In this document: positions 8,351-16,367 of the stretch, in pieces
Position numbering within the stretch: position 1 is the first letter of the stretch
How the letters are laid out: the number at the start of each line of letters is the position of its first letter
The notes under the pieces: model-generated
What the model was told of the DNA's origin: nothing
Databases searched by the model: none
What the model saw: only the letters and a program-made list of their open reading frames with translations
Made by a program: the position numbers and the translations under genes
Assembly (NCBI GenBank): GCA_947498595.1
Contig: CANMKX010000011.1
Span: 1 to 64,000 of the forward strand
Length of the DNA stretch: 64,000 bases
DNA from: an uncultured Aquimarina sp.
Lineage (GTDB): Bacteria > Bacteroidota > Bacteroidia > Flavobacteriales > Flavobacteriaceae
Direction: 5' to 3'

Positions 8351-10603
8351 ATGAATAGATTAGTATGCAGTGTCTTTTTATTTTGTAGCATTATTTGCTT
8401 TTCACAAAATAGTACACTCAATGGAACAATCAAAGATGCAAACACAGGACAAAGCATTCCTGATGTATCAATTACAATCGTCGATCAAACTGTAGGTACT
8501 GCTTCTGATTTTGATGGTAAATACAGTATTACGCTTCCTAAAGGAGTATATACTTTTAAATTTTCTGCTGTAGGATATATAGCAAAAACCAAAGAAATAA
8601 AATTAGAACAACCAGAACAAACTCAACATATTGGATTAACATACTCAGAAACAGAATTATCTGAAGTTGTTATTACTTCTACACAACGCAAAGAAATTGG
8701 TGTTCAAAATGTTTCCAAACTTTCTTTAAAATTACGTCCTATTTCAAGTGCTCAAGATTTACTAAAAACTGTACCTGGTCTGTTTATTGCACAACATGCG
8801 GGAGGTGGTAAAGCCGAACAAATTTTCTTAAGAGGTTTTGATAATGATCACGGAACTGATTTTGCTGTATTTGTAGATGATATTCCTGTAAACTTAGCTT
8901 CACATGCACATGGTCAAGGATATGCAGATTTACATTTCTTGATTCCAGAAACTATTGGAGATGCAAATTATTACAAAGGACCACATGAAGCTTCTATCGG
9001 AAATTTTGCAGTATCTGGAGCTGCACAATATACTACTAAAAGTCGATTAGATCGCAACTTAATTAAAGTAGAATACGGTCAATATGATTTTGTTCGTGCA
9101 TTAGGGATGTTTAATCTATTAGATAAAAAGAATTTCTTAACCAAAAATTACGAAAATGCATATATCGCAATTGAAGGTACCTATAACAAAAGTTTCTTTG
9201 AAAGCGATCAAAACCTACGACGTCTTAACTCTTTAGCTAAATATACTATAGAATTGAATAAGAAATCAATCCTAACTACATCTCTATCTACTTTTCATAG
9301 TAACTGGAATGCTTCTGGTCAGATTCCGCAAAGAGCTATTGATCAAGGAATCATAGATCGATTTGAAGCGATTGACGATAGCGAAGGTGGAGATACAGAA
9401 CGTATACATCTAAATCTTCAATTAGATTCAAAACTTAGTGAAAAATGGGCCTTAAAAAACCAACTATATTACCTATCAAACAAATACAATTTATATTCTA
9501 ATTTTACATTCTTTCAAAACGATCCTATCAATGGTGATATGATTCATCAAAATGAAGATCGTAATGTATTAGGTTATCAAGGAAAAGCTATTCTAAAAAG
9601 TACATTAGGTAACATGTCTAGTACAACAGAATTTGGAGCTGGTTTTCAGTATACAAATAATGATGTTTCTCTTAATACAGCAGTACGCCGAAACTTTTTA
9701 GCCAATATCAATGATTTTAGTATAAACGAAACAAATTATAGTGCTTACGTAAAAGAACTTTTGAAAGTAACCAATCAATTTACAATACTAGCAGGATTAC
9801 GCGGAGATTATTTTACATTCGATGTAAACGAAGTTTCTCCTAGCGGAACTAAAAGTAATGAGTCTTCTTTTAGATTGAGTCCTAAACTAAGTTTATTCTA
9901 TGATGTAACTAAAAACTTTCAACTATATGCTAAGGCTAGTACTGGATATCATTCTAACTATGCACAATCAGCTGTAGATCAACCACAAATTGATCCATTA
10001 CCAAAGGCTATCGGTTATGATTTAGGTACCGAATTTAAAATAGGAAAAGATTTTATCGCTAATATTGCTGGTTGGTATACTCGTAGCGATGCAGAATATG
10101 TATTTGTTACCGATGGGTTTGAATTCGAAAATAAAGGTAGGTCTGAACGTATTGGAGCTGATGTTTCTTTTCGTTACCAACCACTTTCTTTTTTATGGTT
10201 CGATACCGATGTTAATTACAGCTATGGAACCTTATTGGATGAGCCAGAAGAAGCTAATAAAATTCCTTCTGCCCCACGCTTAACATCTACAGGAGGTGCA
10301 ACAGTGAGATTAATAAATGGTATAAAAGGTTCTCTTCGTTATCGTTATCTTGCAGAAAGACCTCTTGTTGAAGATGAATCTGTAGATGCTGATGCTTACT
10401 TTTTACTAGATGCAGTTGTTAGTTATACAAGACCTTCTTATGAGATTGGTTTATCAATTGATAATATATTAGATCAAGAATGGGTTGAAGCTGTATTCTA
10501 TGATTCATCACGATTACAAAACGAACCTCAACCAGTAGATGATTTTCATTTTACTCCAGGGAATCCGTTTTTAGCAAAACTTAGTTTTACATATTTCTTT
10601 TAA
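8351..10603 (+). CDS. btuB: BtuB-like TonB-dependent corrinoid receptor, 750 aa
   Basis: An outer-membrane receptor that takes up its ligand with energy from TonB-ExbBD. A signal peptide (1-19, ending CFSQ) is followed by a carboxypeptidase-regulatory-like beta domain (20-105), a plug domain (about 120-225, with LRGFDNDHGTDFAVFVDDIPV), and a 22-strand barrel ending in the C-terminal aromatic SFTYFF. The B12 riboswitch in its leader makes cobalamin or another corrinoid the likely ligand. The symbol is assigned from this context. It is the first gene of a tight operon: the next ATG follows after 2 bp. The start is fixed by the signal peptide. Confidence 0.88.
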   Translation: MNRLVCSVFLFCSIICFSQNSTLNGTIKDANTGQSIPDVSITIVDQTVGTASDFDGKYSITLPKGVYTFKFSAVGYIAKTKEIKLEQPEQTQHIGLTYSETELSEVVITSTQRKEIGVQNVSKLSLKLRPISSAQDLLKTVPGLFIAQHAGGGKAEQIFLRGFDNDHGTDFAVFVDDIPVNLASHAHGQGYADLHFLIPETIGDANYYKGPHEASIGNFAVSGAAQYTTKSRLDRNLIKVEYGQYDFVRALGMFNLLDKKNFLTKNYENAYIAIEGTYNKSFFESDQNLRRLNSLAKYTIELNKKSILTTSLSTFHSNWNASGQIPQRAIDQGIIDRFEAIDDSEGGDTERIHLNLQLDSKLSEKWALKNQLYYLSNKYNLYSNFTFFQNDPINGDMIHQNEDRNVLGYQGKAILKSTLGNMSSTTEFGAGFQYTNNDVSLNTAVRRNFLANINDFSINETNYSAYVKELLKVTNQFTILAGLRGDYFTFDVNEVSPSGTKSNESSFRLSPKLSLFYDVTKNFQLYAKASTGYHSNYAQSAVDQPQIDPLPKAIGYDLGTEFKIGKDFIANIAGWYTRSDAEYVFVTDGFEFENKGRSERIGADVSFRYQPLSFLWFDTDVNYSYGTLLDEPEEANKIPSAPRLTSTGGATVRLINGIKGSLRYRYLAERPLVEDESVDADAYFLLDAVVSYTRPSYEIGLSIDNILDQEWVEAVFYDSSRLQNEPQPVDDFHFTPGNPFLAKLSFTYFF

Positions 10604-10605
10604 TT

Positions 10606-11439
10606 ATGGGAAAAAATATAGCCAAAGTAACAACAACCTTCGAATTTTGTGATGGAGGTTCTTGTCGAAAAGCACAAAGTGAATTAGCGGTTCGAGAAGC
10701 TAGAGCAACATTGCGTAATAATGGTTTGTGGAATGATACACACACTATACGAACTCGTTGTAATGGACGATGCGAAGATGCTCCTACTTGGATAGTACAA
10801 CCTGGTAATTATTGGTATAAAAATGTAACACCAGAAAAAAGTATTGCAATTATAAATGCACATACAAAAGATGATAAGCCCGTTGAAGAGTATTTATTAT
10901 ACCAAAACGAGTGGGAGGATTTACGATCAGATAATGAACGTTCTAGCAAACGCCCTGTTTTTATCTCAAAAGAAGATGCCCAATATGGAAAAGCGTTGAT
11001 AGCAAGAGCACCTGCTTCAGATCAATATATATACCCTTTAGCTCAATTTCTTTTTACACAAAGTATTTCTTTCGGAATTCAATTTCCAAATCAAGAAATA
11101 CAAGTTATTGAAAACAAGCATACTGTTTGTTATACAGATTCTTACGATCTAGAAATAGAAGGAATTGCTGCAAATTTTAAAATTGCTATTGGTCCTATTA
11201 CCAAAGCAGACGAAAAAACAGTAGATACTGCTGTATTAGACAGAAAAGTTGGTGTATCAGAAGTACTTTGGCTGCAAAAAAATAGTATTTTTACCAAAGC
11301 TATTCGTTTAAAAAATAGAAAAGGTAAACATGTGGTGACATTCTGGATACGAGACGAAGATATAACTACTTGGGAGTATATACTTCGTATATATTTAGAT
11401 ATGGATCCAATCAACCCCCGTATTGAACGTGAATCATAA
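10606..11439 (+). CDS. Thioredoxin-like [2Fe-2S] ferredoxin domain protein, 277 aa
   Basis: Residues 5-90 carry four cysteines in the arrangement of thioredoxin-like [2Fe-2S] ferredoxins: C15-x4-C20 (FCDGGSCRKA) and C52-x3-C56 (RCNGRCEDAP). Residues 110-277 form a second, unrecognised domain rich in beta strands. It is cytoplasmic, with no signal peptide. It overlaps the start of the next gene and follows the receptor by 2 bp, so it is B12-controlled. I infer that it passes electrons to a reductive or oxidative step on a corrinoid or precorrin; the partner is not proven. The C-terminal domain could instead bind the tetrapyrrole. Confidence 0.75.
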   Translation: MGKNIAKVTTTFEFCDGGSCRKAQSELAVREARATLRNNGLWNDTHTIRTRCNGRCEDAPTWIVQPGNYWYKNVTPEKSIAIINAHTKDDKPVEEYLLYQNEWEDLRSDNERSSKRPVFISKEDAQYGKALIARAPASDQYIYPLAQFLFTQSISFGIQFPNQEIQVIENKHTVCYTDSYDLEIEGIAANFKIAIGPITKADEKTVDTAVLDRKVGVSEVLWLQKNSIFTKAIRLKNRKGKHVVTFWIRDEDITTWEYILRIYLDMDPINPRIERES

Positions 11440-12244
11440 AAAAATAGGCATTTTAGGATGTGGCTGGTTAGGATTACCGCTAGCCATATCCTTAATAAAT
11501 AAAGGACATACTATTAGTGGTTCCACCACTACAATTGATAAACTTCCTAAATTAGAAAAGCAAGGTATCATACCTCACATTTTATCATTAGGAAAATCGG
11601 ATCCATCGATATATCTTGATTTTTTTGCCGAAAAAGATATTATTATTATCAATTTCCCTCCAAAGAGGATTCCTAATATTATTGATATATATCAATCGCA
11701 AATACGTAGTATTCTACCTTATATTTCTGCCACACAAAAAGTGATCTTTGTAAGTTCAACTTCTGTATATCAAAATACGAATGACTTTGTTACAGAAGAT
11801 TTAATTATCAAGCCTGAAAAAGAATCAGGAATTGCAGTGTCTGCCGTAGAAAATATATTAAAAGAACATTTAAACGATCGTTTAACAATTATTCGTTTTT
11901 CAGGGTTGATTGGTTATGATCGTGTTCCTGGGCGTTTTTTAGCAAACAAAAAAGAAGTCCGTAATGGCCATGCTCCAATCAATGTGATCCATAGAGACGA
12001 TTGCATTGGACTGATTGAAATGATAATAGCTAAAAAGTATTGGGGACATACTATCAATGGAGTATCTGATAAACATCCTTTACGTAAAGACTTCTATACA
12101 CTTGCTGCAAATAAAGCGGGATTGATCCCTCCTACCTTTGCCAAAGAAACACAAATTGATTTTAAATTAATTTCTAATAAAAAAAGTAAACAAGATTTAG
12201 GATATACATATATACATCCTGACCCAATTAAATTAGTAGAATAA
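11423..12244 (+). CDS. YeeZ-like NAD(P)-binding Rossmann/SDR oxidoreductase
   Basis: An extended-SDR-like protein with the N-terminal dinucleotide motif GILGCGWLG (about 9-17) and an SSTSVY segment at about 110-115 where the family's Tyr region lies; the usual YxxxK is not clear. The length is 273 aa from TTG at 11423, or 271 aa from GTG at 11429; no ATG is available, and both overlap the end of the ferredoxin gene. It sits in the B12-controlled operon directly before cobA, overlapping it by one base. No ordinary precorrin-2 dehydrogenase (CysG-N/SirC) is present in this window, so this enzyme is a candidate for that or a related redox step. That is inference only. Confidence 0.7.
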   Translation: MNVNHKKIGILGCGWLGLPLAISLINKGHTISGSTTTIDKLPKLEKQGIIPHILSLGKSDPSIYLDFFAEKDIIIINFPPKRIPNIIDIYQSQIRSILPYISATQKVIFVSSTSVYQNTNDFVTEDLIIKPEKESGIAVSAVENILKEHLNDRLTIIRFSGLIGYDRVPGRFLANKKEVRNGHAPINVIHRDDCIGLIEMIIAKKYWGHTINGVSDKHPLRKDFYTLAANKAGLIPPTFAKETQIDFKLISNKKSKQDLGYTYIHPDPIKLVE

Positions 12245-12963
12245 TGTATAAAATTGGTATTATAGGAGCTGGCCCTGGTGATCCAGAATTATTAACCCTT
12301 AAAGCACATCGATATATACTTGAGGCTGATGTTATTTTACATGATAACTTAGTATCCGATGATATTCTAAAATTAAATACGCATGGAGAACGTGTATATG
12401 TTGGCAGAAAATTTGGAGATACAACAGATCAAAAAGAACGACAAAATACTATTAACGAATTACTTGCATATCACTATCAACAAGGAAAAAAAGTCATTCG
12501 GTTAAAATCTGGAGATCCATATATTTATGGCCGAGCAGCAGAAGAGGCTCGTTATTTAAAAGAAAACACATTGCCTTTTGAAGTAATTCCAGGCATCTCG
12601 GCAGCCTTAGCTGCTGCAAACATCTGCAATATTCCTGTTACAGAAAGGCATCAATCAAATGCTATGTTAATTTGTACAGCACATACTGCTGATTATTCTT
12701 TTGAGCAACTCAACGGAATTGCTGCAATGTTAAAAGCTGGTAATACCATTTCTATCTATATGGGATTAAAAAGCTTGCATCGCATTGTACCAAAATTAAT
12801 AGCGGTTTGTAACGATACAGAAATTCCTGTGAATGCAATTTCTAATGTTTCAAGAAAAGGACAACAAATAGTTACAGCAACCTTAAGTACCATTGAAAAA
12901 ACAATCGCTGAGATTTCTCTAGAAATGCCTGTAGTATTTATCATAGGGGCTAATCCCATTTAA
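12244..12963 (+). CDS. cobA: Uroporphyrinogen-III C-methyltransferase (SUMT)
   Basis: It makes precorrin-2 from uroporphyrinogen III by two SAM-dependent methylations, the branch point to sirohaem and cobalamin. At 239 aa it is the single-domain form, without the CysG dehydrogenase/chelatase half. Motifs: GAGPGDPELLTLKA at the N-terminus, SGDPYIYGRAAEE (about 89-101), the VIPGISAALAA segment and YMGLKSL. It overlaps the preceding stop by one base (TAATG) and is followed after 12 bp by the chelatase, so all three are translated from one message under the B12 riboswitch. SUMT genes in this phylum can also serve sirohaem for assimilatory reductases, none of which lie here. Confidence 0.93.
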   Translation: MYKIGIIGAGPGDPELLTLKAHRYILEADVILHDNLVSDDILKLNTHGERVYVGRKFGDTTDQKERQNTINELLAYHYQQGKKVIRLKSGDPYIYGRAAEEARYLKENTLPFEVIPGISAALAAANICNIPVTERHQSNAMLICTAHTADYSFEQLNGIAAMLKAGNTISIYMGLKSLHRIVPKLIAVCNDTEIPVNAISNVSRKGQQIVTATLSTIEKTIAEISLEMPVVFIIGANPI

Positions 12964-12975
12964 TTATTTAGATCA

Positions 12976-13914
12976 ATGAAAGAAGGAATTTTATTATGCG
13001 GACATGGAAGTCGAAGAGCCTCTGGTGTTGCTTCATTTAAAAAATTAGTAAGCATACTTAGAGAACGTTATCAAGATCGATACGAAGTAGATTATGGTTT
13101 TTTAGAATTTAACCACCCAACTTATGAAGCTGCTGTAGAGCGAATGTATCTCAACGGAATCAGGAAAATATACGCACTACCAGTAATTTTGTTTGCGGGA
13201 TCTCATGCCAAAAATGACATTCCTTTTGAGCTAAACACGCTACAGAGTTATCATAATGATTTATCTATCGTAATGGCTAAACACATTGGTGTTAGTTCAT
13301 TTTTATTAGATTTAGCAGTAAAACGGATCGAAGAAACTGAAGCTACTCTCCCTCCTATTGATCGCAAAGATACTTGTTTGCTTGTTATAGGAAGAGGAAC
13401 TACAGATCCTGATGCTAATAGTGATGTTACCAAACTAACAAGTATGTTGTGGGAAGGACTTGGTTTTGGTTTTGCTACTACAGGATACAGCGGTACGGCA
13501 TATCCTAATGTTAATGAATCTATGCAGTTGATACAAAAACTAGGATTTAAACGCACTATTGTTATCCCATTTTTCTTCTTTACTGGAGTTTTACTTGAAC
13601 GAATTTATGGTCTTGTAGACGAAATGCAACAGCAGTCTGATCAAGATTTTGTTTATACTGCTCCATTTGGTACAGACGAACTAATTCTCAAAGCTTTTGA
13701 CGAACGATTAGAAGAAGCTAAAACTGGTACTGCTTATATGAATTGTCAATTGTGTAAATACCGAAAACAAGTTGTTGGTTTTGAAGAAGATTTTGGTAAA
13801 GAACAAATAGGTCATCACCTTAATGTAAAAGGAATTTTATTTGAAGAAGATGAGAAACCTGGAGAAACGAAAAATTCAATAGGAAAGAAAATTAAAAATA
13901 TTTTAGGTATTTAA
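12976..13914 (+). CDS. CbiX/SirB-family sirohydrochlorin chelatase, long form with MxCxxC
   Basis: It inserts Co2+ or Fe2+ into sirohydrochlorin. The two-lobed class II chelatase fold spans about 1-245; the catalytic-type His lies in LLCGHGSRRA at the N-terminus, and the second lobe holds LLVIGRGTTDPDAN. At residues 255-260 there is an MNCQLC motif. The MxCxxC motif of long CbiX proteins such as that of Priestia (Bacillus) megaterium binds an Fe-S cluster, so the same is likely here. The C-terminal tail (280-312) is charged. Metal choice cannot be read from the sequence; the B12 riboswitch upstream argues for cobalt, a sirohaem role for iron. Confidence 0.85.
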   Translation: MKEGILLCGHGSRRASGVASFKKLVSILRERYQDRYEVDYGFLEFNHPTYEAAVERMYLNGIRKIYALPVILFAGSHAKNDIPFELNTLQSYHNDLSIVMAKHIGVSSFLLDLAVKRIEETEATLPPIDRKDTCLLVIGRGTTDPDANSDVTKLTSMLWEGLGFGFATTGYSGTAYPNVNESMQLIQKLGFKRTIVIPFFFFTGVLLERIYGLVDEMQQQSDQDFVYTAPFGTDELILKAFDERLEEAKTGTAYMNCQLCKYRKQVVGFEEDFGKEQIGHHLNVKGILFEEDEKPGETKNSIGKKIKNILGI

Positions 13915-13928
13915 TTTTTATCAAAAGA

Positions 13929-14459
13929 ATGGAAATAATCATAAGGAAAGAAGAGCCAAAAGATTTTAATACAGTATTCAACCTTATAAAAGATGCTTTT
14001 GAATCTGAACAGATGAGTGACCATAAAGAGCAATATTTAGTTGAAAGATTACGAAAATCAAATGCTTTTATACCTGAACTATCATTAATAGCAGAAATTG
14101 ACGGAATAATTGTTGGGCATATTTTAACTACAAAGTTAAAAATCAAGAGTAAGACAGAAGAGTTTCCATCATTGGCTTTAGCTCCAGTTTCAATCTTGCC
14201 AAAATTTCAAGGAAAAGGAATTGGTGGGAAATTAATAATTGAATCGCATAAAACTGCTAAAGAATTAGGGTATAAATCAATTATTCTTCTAGGACACGAA
14301 AAATATTATCCTAAATTCGGTTATATGCAAGCCGATAAGTTTGGAATAGAATTACCTTTTGAAGTGCCGAAAGAGAATTGTATGGTAATTGAATTGGTTG
14401 AAAATGGGCTCAATGGAGTAAATGGAATGGTAGAATACCCAAAAGAGTTTAGTGAATAA
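13929..14459 (+). CDS. YhbS-like GNAT acetyltransferase, 176 aa
   Basis: A single GNAT domain: strand LALAPVSILPKFQGKGIGGKL (split here between strand and the Q/RxxGxG/A acetyl-CoA loop QGKGIG, about residues 97-102) and the C-terminal HEKYYPKFGY pattern typical of YhbS-type enzymes. The substrate is unknown. It starts only 14 bp after the chelatase stop on the same strand and could be read through from the B12 operon, but it is more AT-rich and begins the accessory region. No separate promoter is obvious. Confidence 0.75.
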   Translation: MEIIIRKEEPKDFNTVFNLIKDAFESEQMSDHKEQYLVERLRKSNAFIPELSLIAEIDGIIVGHILTTKLKIKSKTEEFPSLALAPVSILPKFQGKGIGGKLIIESHKTAKELGYKSIILLGHEKYYPKFGYMQADKFGIELPFEVPKENCMVIELVENGLNGVNGMVEYPKEFSE

Positions 14460-14483
14460 AATACAGCATCATGATGGCTAAAT

Positions 14484-14522
14484 ATTCAGATTACTCATAG
14501 AACAATATCTGAATGTAGTATT
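14484..14522. repeat. Hairpin repeat, left of the ABC-3C locus
   Basis: 39-bp element with outer arms ATTCAGAT and ATCTGAAT. It aligns without gaps to 18322-18360 on the right side of the ABC-3C genes, with 31 of 39 identical. All eight differences are transitions, and this copy always carries A or T. Weaker similarity continues for some 25 bp beyond. Confidence 0.7.
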
Positions 14523-14677
14523 AATTAAATTCCGCATATCATTATAGATTTTAAGGGCAAATAAAATGACCACTTTAATTTAAGTATATAGTATCCGAAT
14601 ATTATACACTTAAAATACTTATCCTAATACTGAAAATCTTTGTTAGTTACTAATTTCATTAGCTTCATTAAAAAAGA

Positions 14678-14731
14678 ACTAGTAAATAATTTCAGAACAC
14701 TAATTAATTTAATTACCTTTAATAAAAGAAA
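14678..14731 (+). repeat. 54-bp direct repeat, copy 1: probable promoter of the ABC-3C operon
   Basis: Perfect 54-bp match to 62925-62978. Within it TTTC, 20 nt, then TACCTTTA resembles a Bacteroidota promoter (the -7 box has one mismatch to TAnnTTTG). If that reading is right, transcription starts near the end of the repeat, about 60 nt before the ATG at 14792. Similarity to the other locus extends upstream to about 14639, ungapped but imperfect. Confidence 0.8.
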
Positions 14732-14759
14732 TATATAGTTACCATGGTAACTATATATT
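14730..14759. promoter_or_regulatory. 30-bp perfect palindrome (operator or hairpin)
   Basis: Perfect inverted repeat with arms AATATATAGTTACCA and TGGTAACTATATATT and no spacer. It lies just after the proposed promoter and 32 nt before the first ABC-3C gene. The left half, ATATATAGTTACCA, also follows the second copy of the 54-bp repeat (62989-63002), but the right half is missing there. A repressor operator is the simplest reading; an mRNA 5' hairpin is the alternative. Confidence 0.6.
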
Positions 14760-14791
14760 CATGTTGTATGCCATTACCAAAAAAATGAAAT

Positions 14792-15904
14792 ATGAGTCCG
14801 AAATCAGATGCTTCTACTAAAATATTAGGATTTAAATATCAAGAAATGGTTGCTTTAAAAGAATGCTTTGAAGCAAATGATGGTAAGAAAATTTATTTAG
14901 AATGTTTGGGAGATGTTTCTGACGGAAAAACATCAACAGAAGTTAAACACTCTATCAAAGATGATAAAAAATTAATTGACACCCATATTGACTTCTGGAA
15001 GACTCTTCATAATATAATTGAAGAATATGATACTTTTCGTTTTTATGATGAATTCATTCTTCATACAACAGCAGAAATTAAAAAAGATTCAATATTTGAA
15101 GACTGGGAAACTTTAGATAAATCTCAAAAAAAAGAGAAAGTAATCTCTGTAACATCAAATGAAACAATAAAAACATATTACAATACAGTAAAAGATTTTG
15201 ATTCAAATAAATTAGAAAACATTCTTGATAAATTTAAAATAAAGGACAATCAAAAATCAGCAAAACAGTATTATATAGATATCCTAGTTAATCATTCAGC
15301 AATCAAAAACATAATAAAAGAACCACAGAGAAAACTCTTTTTATGTTCTCTACTTGGTTATATTTCGTTCGAATTAATAGAATCTGAAACATATAAATGG
15401 GAAATTGATATTGAATCATTTAGAGAAAATTTTCAATCTTATGCTAGTCAATATCAAATTGAGGATTTAAAATTTCCAATTTCAAATGTAACAGCAGATA
15501 TAACTTCTAAAGATAATTTTCATTTTGTAAAAGCATTGGAGTATATAGGATATGAATTGAAAATAGGTTCATCAATGAACAATTATTTAAAAGCATCTGA
15601 TAGCCAGTTCAAAATAATTAAAGCAAGAAAAAGTTTAAGTGAAAATCTTGAAAATTACGATGAAGACATTAAAGACATTGTTTTAGAACTTAAAGATAGT
15701 CACATTGACCAACTCACACCCAAATCAGATACAGACGAAAGGTCAAGGCGTTTTTTTGATGAAAGCATTAATCAAGTTTCTTCTAAAACAAAAATAGAAG
15801 GAATTACAAATACAAGAGCATATTACCCTAAAGGTCGATTATTACATAATCTAGAAATCAAAAACATAGACATTAATCTAAATACAGAAAATGAAAGCAA
15901 CTGA
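14792..15904 (+). CDS. ABC-3C system effector with predicted nuclease domain, 370 aa
   Basis: The N-terminal 55 residues fit a DUF4297-like PD-(D/E)xK nuclease: GFKYQ at 13-17, then E37, D41 and the E50-V-K52 pair as likely metal-binding residues. The remainder is helical and resembles the non-ATPase partner of ABC-three-component conflict systems. It overlaps the next gene by 14 bp, so the three genes form one translational unit. Expected role: the toxin or effector that cleaves DNA when the ATPase complex senses an invader. The nuclease assignment rests on motif reading only. Confidence 0.65.
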   Translation: MSPKSDASTKILGFKYQEMVALKECFEANDGKKIYLECLGDVSDGKTSTEVKHSIKDDKKLIDTHIDFWKTLHNIIEEYDTFRFYDEFILHTTAEIKKDSIFEDWETLDKSQKKEKVISVTSNETIKTYYNTVKDFDSNKLENILDKFKIKDNQKSAKQYYIDILVNHSAIKNIIKEPQRKLFLCSLLGYISFELIESETYKWEIDIESFRENFQSYASQYQIEDLKFPISNVTADITSKDNFHFVKALEYIGYELKIGSSMNNYLKASDSQFKIIKARKSLSENLENYDEDIKDIVLELKDSHIDQLTPKSDTDERSRRFFDESINQVSSKTKIEGITNTRAYYPKGRLLHNLEIKNIDINLNTENESN

Positions 15905-16367
15905 TTTAGAAAGATTGGTGTTTTCACCATTTCATACTAGTAAAATAATACATCATTTTTTATGTGGGGCTAAATCAGTTAATTCTAATTCTATAAAAAC
16001 AGAATTAGTTTATCTCGCTTTACCATTTATTTATAATAATGAAATTCAAAAAAAATTACAGAATTTAAAAAAGACCTCAAAATTTAATGCGTTTATTGAA
16101 AAAAACGATTTTGACATTTTTATAAGTTCTTTAAATCAAAAGATAAATGATTATAGAAAAACAACAAATACTGCTATCATAACATTAGCAAATGAAATTG
16201 ATTTAGAAATAAATAATTTTTTGATACCCAATACTGAGACTCATTACAATAATGAAAATGATATATATCTAAAACCAATATATAAATCATCTTTTAATTT
16301 GGGCGTGATTTTAGGGAAAGAACAGTATCTGTCAGTATTTAAAAAACTTAGAATTACAGAAATATGA
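15891..16367 (+). CDS. ABC-3C middle component, 158 aa
   Basis: A small, mainly helical protein without motifs or signal peptide, opening with LERLVFSPFHTSKIIHHFL. Position and size (between the nuclease-like gene and a DUF3732 ATPase, overlapping both) match the 'middle component' that defines ABC-three-component systems. By analogy with MukE/ScpB-type kleisin partners it may bridge the ATPase and the effector, but no such activity can be read from the sequence. The start is the ATG at 15891; the 4-bp ATGA overlap with the next gene indicates coupled translation. Confidence 0.7.
   Translation: MKATDLERLVFSPFHTSKIIHHFLCGAKSVNSNSIKTELVYLALPFIYNNEIQKKLQNLKKTSKFNAFIEKNDFDIFISSLNQKINDYRKTTNTAIITLANEIDLEINNFLIPNTETHYNNENDIYLKPIYKSSFNLGVILGKEQYLSVFKKLRITEI

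Larger units (their letters stand above)
14460..14791. other. Non-coding leader of the ABC-3C locus
   Basis: 332 bp without a gene. It holds, in order, a diverged hairpin repeat (14484-14522), a stretch matching the leader of the reverse-transcriptase locus from about 14640 onward, the 54-bp direct repeat (14678-14731) and a 30-bp perfect palindrome (14730-14759), followed by 32 nt to the first ATG. Confidence 0.7.

Noticed and set aside
14484-14522. Integron attC sites in the hairpin repeats beside the ABC-3C genes
   Set aside because: The ends do not fit GTTRRRY/RYYYAAC (GTTGACT and TATTAAT instead), and no integrase is present. The cassette idea is kept only for the gene at 18608.
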